Shown: positions 1-10,278 of the stretch, piece after piece | Layout: every line of letters starts with the position of its first letter | Position numbering within the stretch: the stretch's first letter is position 1 | Assembly (NCBI RefSeq): GCF_907165205.1 | Contig: NC_058194.1 | Span: 6,485,730-6,549,729, forward strand | From: Coccinella septempunctata | Taxonomy: Eukaryota; Arthropoda; Insecta; Coleoptera; Coccinellidae | Length of the DNA stretch: 64,000 nt | Direction: 5' to 3' | Made by a program: the position numbers and the translations under genes | Notes under the pieces: generated by a model | Database searches by the model: none | Told to the model about the DNA's origin: nothing | Seen by the model: the letters and a program-made list of their open reading frames with translations, nothing else

Positions 1-2226
1 ACGTGATTGCTCCATCCAAGTTCATCATCAACAACCAACCCCAGATATTTATAAGAGTTCACACGCTTGATTACACATTCGTTTATCTTCAGTGAAATAT
101 CGTGTTTGTTTTTTCTTTTTTTTATGGAGCTAAACAACATGTAGACTGTCTTATCTTCATTGATTACGAGCTTTTTTGCAACACAACCATTTAAAAAATG
201 TTAGTAGAGCACTATTAGCAATTCTTTCAAGTTCCTTCAGATCATTGTGGTAAAATAATAATACTGTGTCATCTGCAAACATATAGTATTTTCCTGGTAG
301 ATTCACCTTTGATAAGCTCTCAACATACAGCAGGTATAATAGAGGCCCGAGGACTGATCCTTGAGGTATACCGGTTTTGACTTTTCTTCTTCTGCTTTTT
401 TTACCATTTATTGCAACATATTGAGATCTGTCAAGTAGAAACGATTTTATAAGTTTCAAGGCTGGTCCTCGTATTCCAAGTAGCTCCAGTTTTTCAATTA
501 GCTTGTGATGATCTATTGTATCGAATGCTTTCTTGAGATCTATGAATGTTGTAGCAACATAATAACCGTCGTCTGTTTTTTTTATTATATTTTCTACCAG
601 GTCTGCCACTGGTCCCAGCGTTGAACTATTTGCTTGAAAACCATACTGTTCTTGAGACAATCTGAAAAATCCAACCAGTCTTTTTTTAATTATTTTCTCA
701 ATTATCTTTGAAATTGTAGAATTTAATGCAATTGGCCGATAGTTCTCCACTTCTTCTTTGCTTCCCTTCTTGAAAACCGGTATAATTTTGGATACTTTAC
801 ATTTTTTGGGAAAAACACCAGTTCTGAGTGAAAAGTTTATAGTGTTCAATAGTGTATCCTCCACAATATTGTAGACTGATGAGATGTCTCTTGCTGTCAA
901 GTCGTCATCTCCACTAGCAGATGAAGTACTGAGAGAGTTCACTACATTTTTCAATTCCTCTTTAGTACATTTTTGTAAATAGATGGATCTGTCACTTACT
1001 ATTTCTTCGAAGGTATCAGGAAAAACTTTGAGTTTGCTATGCAATGTTGAAGGATTCTCCGTGAAATATTCATTTAGTTGTTCAGCAATTTCTCCATCCT
1101 CTGATATAGATATATTATCCTTTTTGATTTTATTGATTTTATTATTTTGCTTTTTATTTTCAATATTGAGTGTTTGATTGATAATGGACCATAACTGTTT
1201 GCTATTGGTACCAATTTTGTTTATTCTGTTTCTTATATATTCTTTCTTGGTTTTTCTTATCATGTAGTAAGTTTCTTTTTTGATGGCTTTAAAATCATCC
1301 TTATATTTGTTTATATGTGGGTATTTTTTCATTTTCCGATAAACATTGTCTCTTATTTTTATTTGTTGTTTAATTTTATTGTTAAACCAAAAATTGTTGT
1401 TTAATACTTTTTTATGATAATTCATTGTTGCGTTTTTTTTTGCGGAGGTTAGAGCACCAATCAAATCATCTGTTGTTTGAATATTTTGTCTACATTTCTC
1501 TATCATGCATTCCTTGAAATTGTTGTAATTAGTTCGTGAGAATATTTTTGTTATTTTATTTTTTGGTTCATAATAGGGTAAACTGATTTTTGCTTTGATC
1601 ATTTTGTGATCTGATACAGGGGTGTCATAAAACTTCGAGCTACATGTCAATTTTCTGGGCATGATAATGTGGTCGACACAGGAACCCTGATTTGAGTTCA
1701 TGCGTGTAACTTTTGATGTGGTGAGGAATTTAAAATAATTGCTGTGAACAAGATCAATGTAGTCTTTAACGAAGTTCAATTTTTTCTTTTTTAAATCCAG
1801 ATTAATATCACCTATTGCAATAACATTTGGATATTCAGTAAGAGTATGATTAAGTTTAGGAATGAAATTATGTAATTTGTTTTTAGGTGCTCTATAAATA
1901 TTCAGAATATGAGTTTTGTAATCCTCTATATAGATCTGACAGTATTCACACTTATCCAGGAGTTCAAATTCCTTATTAACAACGACTTCAAATTTTAAAT
2001 ACTTTTTAACATATAGGATCACACCACCACCTCTGGTTCTAGAGTTTCTACATTTATGTACAGCCACATAGTTATCAATGCTGTAGTATTTTATCTCAGA
2101 TTGACGGAGCCAGGACTCAGTAATAGCAATTATATCTGGGTAATTGTAATTTCCAATATAACATTTCAAATTTTCAAATTTTTGACTCTTCCTTATAGAT
2201 CTTATATTGAGATACAAGATGTTCAA
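1..2226 (-). pseudogene. LINE ORF2: AP endonuclease and reverse transcriptase, frameshifted
   Basis: The open frame 2226-157 (689 residues) encodes an APE-type endonuclease (ITESWL near residue 37, GDINLD near 140, SDHKM near 208), then a reverse transcriptase with FIDLKKAFD, GIPQGSVLGPLLY and the catalytic FADD at about 650-653. The frame then hits a stop near 157. The same protein continues in another frame from about 165 to base 1 (SYKYLGLV-type motif), so a one-base frameshift lies around 157-180, in an A-rich run. It begins within a few bases of the ORF1 stop and the first in-frame candidate is TTG, not ATG, so translation probably depended on termination-reinitiation or overlap. The thumb and C-terminal parts continue outside the window. 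Confidence 0.85.
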
Positions 2227-2234
2227 AAAATTGT

Positions 2235-3189
2235 TTAGTTTTTTTGTGTATTTATTTTTTCAAAATCCTGTTCATTGAGAATTTTAATAGATTTACTTGT
2301 ATCAGTTTCCCGTACAAAGACATGTCCATCCTTGAACCATGCAAATTTTATTGAATTCTGCTTCTTCATTTCACGAGCTCTCTTGAATAGAAGCTGATTC
2401 AACGTTGTCATATCTTCATTAATAAAGACCATTTTACTTTCCTGGAATCCAAGGTCCTTAGTGTTCAATGATATACCCTTCTTTGCCTGCATCAACTTCT
2501 TCTTCTTTTCAATGTCGATTAACTTCACCTTGATTTGTTTTGTTTGTTCTCTGCCTATCACAGAACAACTGAATTCATCCTTCGACACATCAAGTTCCAA
2601 TTTCTTGGCAACATTGAGAACTACCATATCTAAATCCTTTTTTTCAGTTCTCGAAGTTAGTGGTATTCCTGTGATGACTATATTTGATTTTATTGCCTCT
2701 TGTTTGTTGTGTTCATTTTCCATTTTCAGTAGACTGATCTCTTTTTTCATATCATTTTTTTCTTTCTTAAGCAGTTTTAGTTCGGTTTTTAATTCAGCAT
2801 TTTCTTTTTCCATTTTGTTTAGTTTCTTCAAAATCAAAGCGTTCTGGTGAAGAATTTGATCTAACTTAGTATCACAATTGTCAGTTAACGAGTTTTTGCT
2901 AGATTTTTTTGTTGTTTTTGGAGGTAACTCATCTTCCCCACTATCTGTAGAATCTCCAAGCTCAGAGGAAGTCCCATCACCTCCATCTTCGAGTTCCTCA
3001 CAGTTATCACAAAGCCACGGTAATTTCTTGTCTATCACCGCTTTTAGATCCTAGTCATTCAATGAACAGCAAGTAGCAGTTCCATGGTACCACACTTTGC
3101 AGTTACCAGAGCATTGGATCCGCGCCACTGACTTCCTCAATGTTTGTTTACATCCATTACACTTCATAATATTTTTGTTTCTCGCCATC
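2235..3189 (-). pseudogene. LINE ORF1: PHD-like zinc finger, coiled coil, nucleic-acid-binding C-terminus; in-frame stop
   Basis: The likely start is the ATG at 3189 (MARNKN...), followed by a Cys-rich PHD-type finger (CNGC ... CSGNCKVWYH). An in-frame TAG at 3053-3051 interrupts it, and the same frame continues as DLKAVIDKKLPWLCDNC, which supplies the last Cys pair of the finger. After an acidic Ser-rich linker comes a Lys/Glu-rich coiled coil (about residues 60-120 of the downstream 267-residue part), then an RRM/transposase_22-like region (VITGIPL, INEDMT). In jockey/CR1 elements ORF1 is the RNA-binding RNP protein. The TAG makes this copy a pseudogene unless read through. Confidence 0.8.
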
Positions 3190-3410
3190 GTTTCTTTCTC
3201 AAGGAACACGAAGATTTTATTTAGCTGCAGCCAGATGTTCACTATCTGCAGATGACAAATATATTATCGGCCGGCGGCGACACGAAATCGAGAACCGAAA
3301 ATCGATTTATTCGACCGTATCGGCACTTATTTCGGAAAATTTCCTTAACTGAATCACTACTAGGAACTTTAATTCAAATTAAGTTGGATAAAGATTCAAA
3401 TATCTGAACT

Positions 3411-4181
3411 TCTACTATTTTTCCGTTTGTTTTGACAGAAGTAGGTTATGTTATGAAAAAGGGGCCTCTTAATCGACATTGAATCGAATTTTTTATAAGA
3501 GCAGAAGAGACTAAATGAGATCCTCAAGAATAATCTAATAACCAAAGGTAAAAGTGTATATCTTCAATTAATGGGTCACATGAAAGGAAGAGTCGAATGA
3601 AAATAGAAATTTTCATCCTAGTGTTTAATTCCGAGTACCTATTTCAATCCCATATTGTTGATTATGAACTATGTAACTTGTTTTCAATAGGAAATAATAA
3701 AGGTTCAATTCGAGACTCACAAAAGTAGAAACATCTAGATTGGACATTGGCTTATAGGTTAATGGCAGTAAAGCAGTACACAAATAATTCTACGTTATCT
3801 CTACATATCCTCCAGATGATATTCCAATTTTTTCTTAGTAACTATAGTGGCCACTTAAATGTCCATGTCTATTTTAAAATCATGAAAGCATCACTGTGAA
3901 CAGGTATTTTTCAATACAGTTTAATCCACCTCCACAAACAAAAATTCCTGTGGATATGCATCCATATAAACGCACATTATTCACAAAAACAGCATAAAAT
4001 CAACCCAAAATGCATAACCTATCGACAACAAACTTTGACATTTACCGATCATCTGTGTTGCTTACGCTAATAACGTAAATTCGTATCTTCCATACGACTA
4101 AAAATTATCTGAGCCAGATAGCGCAAGACGTTATTCCATTACCGCATAGCGTTCGCGTTATACGCTTCTTCCATATCTCTC
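3411..4181 (+). mobile_element. Element A, copy 1: TA-flanked DNA transposon, 5'-truncated
   Basis: Matches the complete copy at 53903-55127 in the same orientation from an internal ACTATTTTTCCG to the terminal CTTCCATATCTCTC, followed by TA. The left terminus is missing. It contains no recognisable transposase. It forms a long inverted repeat with copy 2 (5132-6897). Immediately right, 4182-4210 looks like the start of another inverted A terminus with a small deletion. Confidence 0.75.
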
Positions 4182-4244
4182 TAATAGAGAGATAAGAAGC
4201 GTTAACATATTTATACTAACCTAACAAGTTGGAAGTTAGTTCTA

Positions 4245-4584
4245 TGCATGCTACGCTTGCTCGTTAGAATGATGTCAGCTTCAGAGGTTAGAAACGAAAT
4301 GAAGCTACGACAAACTTCCATGGATCTTGCTGACCAATTTTAAATTGATTAAAAAACTATACCATTTTATTACGAAATTTTGTTTTCAACTTGTTAAGAA
4401 AGGATCATAGAACACATTTCAACAGAAATAAATCTTAAGAAATTCGCTAAAATATCCAAAAACAGGCGAGAAGTACGCGGCATTTTTAGTCCCATAAGAA
4501 ATGCATAGGGAATTCAGGGACCAGATCCACGGATGGATCTCGAATCGCGATTCAAATTTCCCGCCTAACCTCACTAATATGGTC
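4245..4584 (-). mobile_element. Partial copy of element M (complete copy 51283-51914)
   Basis: This stretch is the reverse complement of about half of element M at 51.3-51.6 kb and ends with its terminal inverted repeat (CCTCACTAATATGGTC). It contains part of the same small reading frame (SASEVRN, MKLRQTSMDLADQ), here stopped by TAA after ADQF. Confidence 0.75.
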
Positions 4585-4593
4585 TATGTATAC

Positions 4594-4619
4594 CAGAGAT
4601 ATAGAATTCTATATCTCTG
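4594..4619. mobile_element. Micro-palindrome insertion 1 (26 bp)
   Basis: A perfect 26 bp palindrome starting CAGAGATATAG and ending CTATATCTCTG, flanked on both sides by ATGTATAC (4586-4593 and 4620-4627), an 8 bp target-site duplication. CA...TG ends with 8 bp duplications fit hAT or P superfamily transposition. Confidence 0.8.
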
Positions 4620-4627
4620 ATGTATAC

Positions 4628-5131
4628 ATGGAACTCAGACCCTGCGTATCTGATTTTTTGTTTACTACGTTATTTTTTTCTTTGTTAATGTGTATCATTT
4701 CTAGAATAATTTTTTTATGGTAAACCCGCTGTTTAAACAAGTGGGCTTCGGGGTGGTCCGTAACTCGCCGGTACGTTGCCATATCGTACGATTATTCAGA
4801 TAATTGAAGAAAGAGTAGAACTTCGATTTATGCCGCACCTCAGGTTTTAATGATTATTTTTTAAAGATAGAATTCTTTATATGGAATCGAATGGTATTAG
4901 ACTCAATCTGTGGAAACTCATAGTTCGGCATGATTTTTTTGAACTCTGTTTGAAGTCTGTTATCTCAAACTCGACATTGTGCCATTATCCGATTTTTTTG
5001 CCGATTTTTTCCTGTATGCAGAACAAGATACAAAATTTATTTGTACAACTATCAATCTCAACAAACTTTTAATTTGAGAGGAACGATTTTTCGAAAATTT
5101 CATCACAATACGTGTATTATCCATTATATTA
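4628..5131. other. Spacer between the two opposed A copies, no gene seen
   Basis: AT-rich sequence with one 63-codon open frame (4881-5072) that has no recognisable motif and no splice context. I see no transposon terminus or RNA gene here. Confidence 0.5.
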
Positions 5132-6897
5132 GAGAGATATGGAAGAAGCGTATAACGCGAACGTACGTTAATAACGTCATGCGGTAATGGAATAACGTCT
5201 TGCGCTATCTGGCTCAGATTTTAGTCGTATGGAAGATTGGCGAATCCAAAAATCTAGACGCTCTCTGCCGACGGAATTACGAAACTACTTTGTCAGTACT
5301 GCAAAGTCAAAACAAGTTTTGTTTCTTATGTTTTCCCGTATCTCACGTTGTCTAACAATTATAATTATTATTTGGAGAAGTTATATTGGGATTATTGTCT
5401 GGATTTCTGAATAGAAATATTGATTCCGAAAAAATATTGGAAAAGGTATTTATACCAGTGCTTTCAACTGGCAGGAGTTATGTTAAACGATTTTTTTTTG
5501 CGAAAGTTTTCTGCTAAATTCAATTGACGATTTAGAAATACAAATTTATAATTTTCATACTTCCAAATGAATGCTTTTTCTGATATGTAGAACTTGTTCC
5601 ATGAGCCGAATCATATTTATGTCTCTTGAGATTTCAGTATGAGGAATACCTCTATATCATAACATGGAATTGAAATACTTTAAATAGAAACTTCACAAAC
5701 TCAGTATAAGCTACCTCAACATTATTAGCTAGGTTTAATTCAAGAAGGAATCTGTGAAATAATAGGATTTTGTGTATAGGAACAGTGGATCACCAATATC
5801 ATCGCTCGATTTTATTCCACAATTCATTCCTTTCAAATGAAGTAGGTATTTCCAAAGAATGTTGATCTTTCTTTACGAAACTAAATCAATCAATTCACTT
5901 CCGATATTTCCGATAAATATCTTGATTTACTAGAAAAACTCTGTTAGGCCGTACAAATCTCGAAAAGAGTACTGACAAACGTCAAAGTTTGTTTTCATTT
6001 CGCAGCGCCCTCAACGGTAATTGGATTCGCGAATACGAATTTACGTTATTAGCGTAAGCAACAGATGATCGGTAAATGTCAAAGTTTGTTGTTGATAGGT
6101 TATGCATTTTGGGTTGATTTTATGCTGTTTTTGTGAATAATGTGCGTTTATATGGATGCATATCTACAGGAATTTTTGTTTGTGGAGGTGGATTAAACTG
6201 TATTGAAAAATACCTGTTCACAGTGATGCTTTCATGATTTTGAAATAGTCATGGACCTTTAAGTGGCCACTATAGTTACTAAGAAAAAATTGGAATATCA
6301 TCTGGAGGATATGTAGAGATAACGTAGAATTATTTGTGTACTGCTTTACTGCCATTAACCTATAAGCCAATGTCCAATCTAGATGTTCCTACTTTTATGA
6401 GTCTTAATAAAAAAATCTCGAATTGAACCCTATTATTTCCTATTGAAAACAAGTTACATAGTTCATAATCAACAATATGGGATTGAAATAGGTACTCAGA
6501 ATTAAACACAAGAATGAAAATTTCTATTTTCATTCGACTCTTCCTTTCATGTGACCCATTAATTGAAGATATACACTTTTACCTTTGGTTATTAGATTAT
6601 TCTTGAGGAACTCATTTAGTCTCTTCTGCTCTTATAAAAAATTCGATTCAATGTCGATTAAGAGGCCCCTTTTTCATAACATAACCTACTTCTGTCAAAA
6701 CAAACGGAAAAATAGTAATGCGCAAGGCAAGAAAACAACGTAAATTACGATAACGTTCAACGTTATCCACCCGATATACGGCATGCGGTAACGTTAATAC
6801 CGCCCGCTATTCTGAAAATGGAAATACGCATGCGTCGTAACGTTATTAGCGCTTGACGTTATTACCGCATGACGTTAAGGGTGCTTCCATATCTCTC
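5132..6897 (-). mobile_element. Element A, copy 2: complete TA-flanked DNA transposon, inverted relative to copy 1, split by element E
   Basis: Begins GAGAGATATGGAAG after TA and ends CTTCCATATCTCTC before TA, so both terminal repeats and a TA duplication (Tc1/mariner-like) are present. Its own sequence is about 970 bp; the remainder is element E at 5238-6032. It carries no transposase ORF. The portion about 6060-6715 is inverted relative to 3411-4040 and could fold back with it. Confidence 0.75.
5238..6032 (+). mobile_element. Element E, copy 1 (about 0.8 kb MITE)
   Basis: Starts TGGCGAATCC and ends GGATTCGCGA (about 10 bp inverted ends) and splits element A: the uninterrupted A sequence GGAAGATACGAA is broken with only AT repeated at both sides. 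Other copies lie at 12130-12950, 33814-34573 and 56873-57624. All carry the same landmark near one end, GTTGAGGGCGCTGCGAAATG or its complement. No transposase ORF. Confidence 0.75.
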
Positions 6898-6911
6898 TAA
6901 TAGAGAGATAT

Positions 6912-7324
6912 GTTTTTTCACTGTCCTAACCCAACCTAACAACCTAATCTAACCTCCAAATGATTCAATTGAATTTTTGGCCGAAATTGATCAATTATGC
7001 ACATTTTCCCAATAAATTATCTCAAAACCCCAATTTGTTGAAAAAAACATTCGAATTAATTAAGAATTACAGTGAACAAACATTCAGCTGTCATAATTGA
7101 GTGCATTTAACGAACATTTCAAAAAATTATAGCTACTGAATTATAAGTTTCCGCAGATTTATTAGATTCCTCATGAACAAATTCTATCTATAAAAAAATA
7201 ATCATCAAAATCTGATTCGAATATAAGGTCTCTGCACAATCTGGCAACAAAAAGCTCGAATGACGCTGTTACCGCACGCAGAATTTGACTACCGAATCTC
7301 ACTTGTCTAAACAGCGAGTTTATA
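6912..7324. other. Intergenic sequence, no gene seen
   Basis: AT-rich DNA between element A and a micro-palindrome. It includes a short degenerate CCTAAC-rich stretch at about 6924-6955 but no open frame or recognised repeat terminus. Confidence 0.45.
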
Positions 7325-7332
7325 CTTTGCTT

Positions 7333-7361
7333 CAAAGATTATAGATTCTCTATAATCTTTG
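7333..7361. mobile_element. Micro-palindrome insertion 2 (29 bp)
   Basis: Arms CAAAGATTATAGA / TCTATAATCTTTG, flanked by CTTTGCTT at 7325-7332 and 7362-7369 (8 bp duplication). Belongs to the CAAAGATTATAG terminal family. Confidence 0.8.
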
Positions 7362-7547
7362 CTTTGCTTGTCTATCTGTTACTTCTGCATCTTCAAAACG
7401 AAATCTATAATTCTCCTGCAATGCATGGATCGTTTCAATGACAACAACTTTAGATAAATCACCCAAATCTCTACATTCAGCAAGTCATGTTTGTGATTCT
7501 GATAAGATTTTACTGTGCTGATTGTAATGTTTTGTATCCTTGTAGAA

Positions 7548-7660
7548 GCCCTGAAGATGGATTAAAATAAATCCGAAAGCTCGGCAAAGAAAACAAGAGT
7601 ATTATTGGTGAACCTAGGCCGATTCCCTTACAAACTAATCTCTAAAACTGCGACCATTAT
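7548..7660 (+). ncRNA. Hammerhead-ribozyme-like motif, Penelope-type remnant
   Basis: Around 7549-7586 the conserved hammerhead strings occur in order: CTGAAGA (CUGANGA core), a stem GGATT / AATCC closing a short A-rich loop, then GAAA followed by GCTCGGC. Hammerheads of this minimal type are known in Penelope-like elements. I could not identify the stem III partner and cleavage site with confidence, so this may be a decayed copy. A second degenerate version (AATCCGAAAGCTTGGC) is in the loop of the 7727-7857 hairpin. Confidence 0.4.
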
Positions 7661-7726
7661 AGACCTGAATTTTATATATATATATATACAATTACTGAAG
7701 TCATTAGAGCCTTATAATAATATTAA

Positions 7727-7857
7727 TTCAACGATAAGGGTCTATCGACTCTGGTTTGGGGAGTGAAGAAGCATTAAAATAATCCGAAAGCTTGGCGTAG
7801 AATAAAGAGTACCTCATTCACTCCCCAAACCAGAGTCGATAGACCCTTATCGTTGAA
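7727..7857. repeat. Inverted repeat with arms of about 45 bp
   Basis: The left arm ATTCAACGATAAGGGTC... is mirrored by ...GACCCTTATCGTTGAAT at the right. The loop contains a sequence related to the ribozyme-like motif at 7549-7586, suggesting two Penelope-derived ends in opposite orientation. (TA)n runs flank it at about 7675 and 7865. Confidence 0.65.
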
Positions 7858-8029
7858 TTTATATTTATATATATATATATATAGGAACATAAATTTGATA
7901 TTTTCATTTGATCATTTATACTGTAAAAGTTTTCACAAGAAAGTACCTAATTCAGGCTGCATTCACATCACTTACACTTATCCTAATAAATAATAAAGAT
8001 ATAATATTAACTGAAATTTGTATATTTCA

Positions 8030-10069
8030 TCATATGTTACATGTTTGTAGTGACCCAAGCAATTGTTTGAAATGACCTTCTGGTTTATCAGTGAATTGGG
8101 AAAATAATGGAAATAAGTTTCTTTCAATATCATATCTCAACTGAAGAATGCCTCCTTTCTCCAATTTTTTGTTCCAAATCAATTCTTCAAATAAGTAATT
8201 ATCCAATTGTTGGGCCAATGATTTCCATATAATAGAGAAAATCTTATCTGCCAAAGACTTTTGCAACTGATGCAATCTTTTTGCTATAACTTCAAACATT
8301 GAACAGGCAGATGGCGTTAGTGATAAATTTTTAAAATCTTTATCGACTTTCATCTTGGACCAATCTTCTCTGATGTAATTTTGGCTTTTGCTTTCAATCT
8401 CCTCCATAACAAATTCAGACATTGTAGAAATTAAAAATCTTCTCATATCCCCATATAGCAATAATGTTTCAGTGAAAACACTTTGTGCCTCATTTTCTAA
8501 AGTAGAATCGTCAATATCTGGTAATAACACAGTTGGACTAATATTTTCTGATTTAGACTTGTAATAGTATAAATTCAGATGATGGAGAGTGTTTCCCCAA
8601 TCCAGCAAGACATTTTCCATATAAAATAAAGTATTGGCAATCATGGGTACCTTAGATTCTATTACATTACCTTCTTCTGCTTTTGCAATTTGAATCAATC
8701 GAACTCTGAAATCATCTAATAACTCCAATTGTAGCTCTAAAAATTGAAGTCGATGACCAGGTTGTGGCAAGCTTTCATACCTATCTGTTATCCGTTTCAA
8801 AAGTGTCATAAATGCATCAGCACAAACCGTCACCTTCAAGTTATCTATATCAGAGTCTAGAGGTTCAAATGCTAGTTCAGAAGATGAAAGAATATTGTCC
8901 ATTTTTTCCAAGGCAAATTTTCTTTCCATTGAAATCCACTTAATGAATACTTGTGCTTGAGTAAGTACACCTAATACTCCTGCTTGTATAACTGGATAAT
9001 CATAAGAAATTCTTAACTCTTTATCAAAGCTCAAAGCTTCATCAACTGTGTGTGAGAATGTGAAATCATCATACTGTGCCTTCCCAATGTCTGCATGTAG
9101 TTTTTCAACAGCTAATTGAACCAACCCCACCATAAATTCAAGCTCAATGTCTAAATGGCAGTACCCCAATTTATCAACAACGGGCTGAATCCATTTATGC
9201 AAAAACTCCTTATGGTCTCTTATCCATGTTAAAATTTGTGTAAAATACCACTCTGGCTTATCCAAACGGTTAGTTTGACGTGGACCATAAAAATGATAAA
9301 TAAAACGTTTTCTAAGTGGCTGTATCATCAGAAATGTTGGTGCACTCAAACAAGATGTACTCATAGATAATGCTATCGAATCGAAAGGATCATTAGATAA
9401 TTCAATTTGAAGAAGATACTCAGTAAGAAGTTTCAGTCCATCTATTGCATTTTGAGGGGGTGTTTGAAGACTAAAATTTGCATTTACAAAAGGCCACTTG
9501 ATTGATTTCAAAGTCTCCTCAAAACTTTCAGATAAACTACTCTTCAGAATGTCATGCCAGTACTTTTGGACGCCACAAATAATATTATTCAAATAGAAAT
9601 TATCTAAATATTTCAAGTTCCAGTTAATTTCACATAAATTAGCAAATATAGTTACACACTTTTCATAGTCTTTACTTTTGTATTCTCTTTCTAATTCAAC
9701 ATTGAAATATTCCAGTTTTTGTATCACTCTTATATACTGTTTGGTAATTTGTAGAACATTCACTTTATGTAATAGATCCTCGTATTTTCTTCTAGTTCCA
9801 TATATTCCATCCAAATCATTCTCAATTAGTTCAGTGACTTCTTTAAAATAATGGAACAATTGATTACATTTATCAAACATTTTCTCAGAAGAATATATTG
9901 TTTTACCAATAGGGCAGTCAATATTTCTGACATTCAATTTTGATAGTAAAGATTGCTTCTTCTGAATTAAAGAATGATAGATTAATTTACATTTTTTTGA
10001 ATCCAGTAAGTCATTTCCGAAATTAAGTTGTAAATTTTCAAACGATTTTATTTTTATATTATTCATCAT
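8030..10069 (-). CDS. Rint1: RAD50-interacting protein 1 (RINT1/TIP20 family)
   Basis: A single uninterrupted 679-residue frame. RINT1 is a subunit of the ER-associated NRZ/Dsl1 tethering complex (with ZW10 and NAG) for Golgi-to-ER vesicle traffic, and was also named for RAD50 binding and G2/M checkpoint roles. The N-terminal 140 residues are helical and charged, as expected for the ZW10-binding coiled coil; from about residue 190 the RINT1/TIP20 domain follows, with KPEWYFTQILTWIRDHKEFL and the C-terminal LQLRYDIERNLFPLF segment typical of the family. The length is slightly short of the usual 700-800 residues. The start is the first of two consecutive ATGs; an in-frame TGA lies about 40 bases upstream, inside a micro-palindrome. 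No introns, unusual for the family and worth noting, but the frame is intact and the gene looks functional. It diverges from LETM1. Confidence 0.9.
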   Translation of the reverse strand: MMNNIKIKSFENLQLNFGNDLLDSKKCKLIYHSLIQKKQSLLSKLNVRNIDCPIGKTIYSSEKMFDKCNQLFHYFKEVTELIENDLDGIYGTRRKYEDLLHKVNVLQITKQYIRVIQKLEYFNVELEREYKSKDYEKCVTIFANLCEINWNLKYLDNFYLNNIICGVQKYWHDILKSSLSESFEETLKSIKWPFVNANFSLQTPPQNAIDGLKLLTEYLLQIELSNDPFDSIALSMSTSCLSAPTFLMIQPLRKRFIYHFYGPRQTNRLDKPEWYFTQILTWIRDHKEFLHKWIQPVVDKLGYCHLDIELEFMVGLVQLAVEKLHADIGKAQYDDFTFSHTVDEALSFDKELRISYDYPVIQAGVLGVLTQAQVFIKWISMERKFALEKMDNILSSSELAFEPLDSDIDNLKVTVCADAFMTLLKRITDRYESLPQPGHRLQFLELQLELLDDFRVRLIQIAKAEEGNVIESKVPMIANTLFYMENVLLDWGNTLHHLNLYYYKSKSENISPTVLLPDIDDSTLENEAQSVFTETLLLYGDMRRFLISTMSEFVMEEIESKSQNYIREDWSKMKVDKDFKNLSLTPSACSMFEVIAKRLHQLQKSLADKIFSIIWKSLAQQLDNYLFEELIWNKKLEKGGILQLRYDIERNLFPLFSQFTDKPEGHFKQLLGSLQTCNI

Positions 10070-10097
10070 CTCTAGCTCTAGAATTGTTATATTATTT

Positions 10098-10130
10098 CAT
10101 TGAACTCTATGGGAACCATAGAGTTCAATG
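10098..10130. mobile_element. Micro-palindrome insertion 3 (33 bp), in RINT1 5' flank
   Basis: Arms CATTGAACTCTATGG / CCATAGAGTTCAATG around a 3-base centre, flanked by TATTATTT on both sides (10090-10097, 10131-10138). It lies 29 bases upstream of the RINT1 start codon. Near-identical inserts occur at 11571, 51938 and 52948. Confidence 0.85.
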
Positions 10131-10149
10131 TATTATTTTGGCATATAAT

Positions 10150-10162
10150 CATAGACTCTATG
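10150..10162. mobile_element. Micro-palindrome insertion 4 (13 bp)
   Basis: CATAGACTCTATG, flanked by perfect CATATAAT direct repeats (10142-10149, 10163-10170). The smallest of the set; its CATAGACT end is shared with inserts at 34583 and 62117. Confidence 0.65.
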
Positions 10163-10278
10163 CATATAATCCAAAGAGGAAAGTTAATCCACAGAACATA
10201 CCCATCACCATTGAAATTATAACTTCTTCTTCTTCTTTGTTTCCCAAGCTGTCACGTTGGGAAACCTTGGGCTACAAT

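Larger units (their letters stand above)
1..3290 (-). mobile_element. Non-LTR retrotransposon (jockey/CR1-like), two ORFs, runs off the window
   Basis: Reading on the minus strand, a PHD-finger/coiled-coil ORF1 is followed directly by an endonuclease/reverse-transcriptase ORF2, the usual layout of jockey/CR1-group LINEs. The 3' part continues past base 1, so the poly(A) tail and target duplication cannot be seen. The 5' boundary is unclear; unrelated sequence starts by about 3300-3410. Both ORFs carry at least one disabling change, so this copy is not autonomous. Confidence 0.85.
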
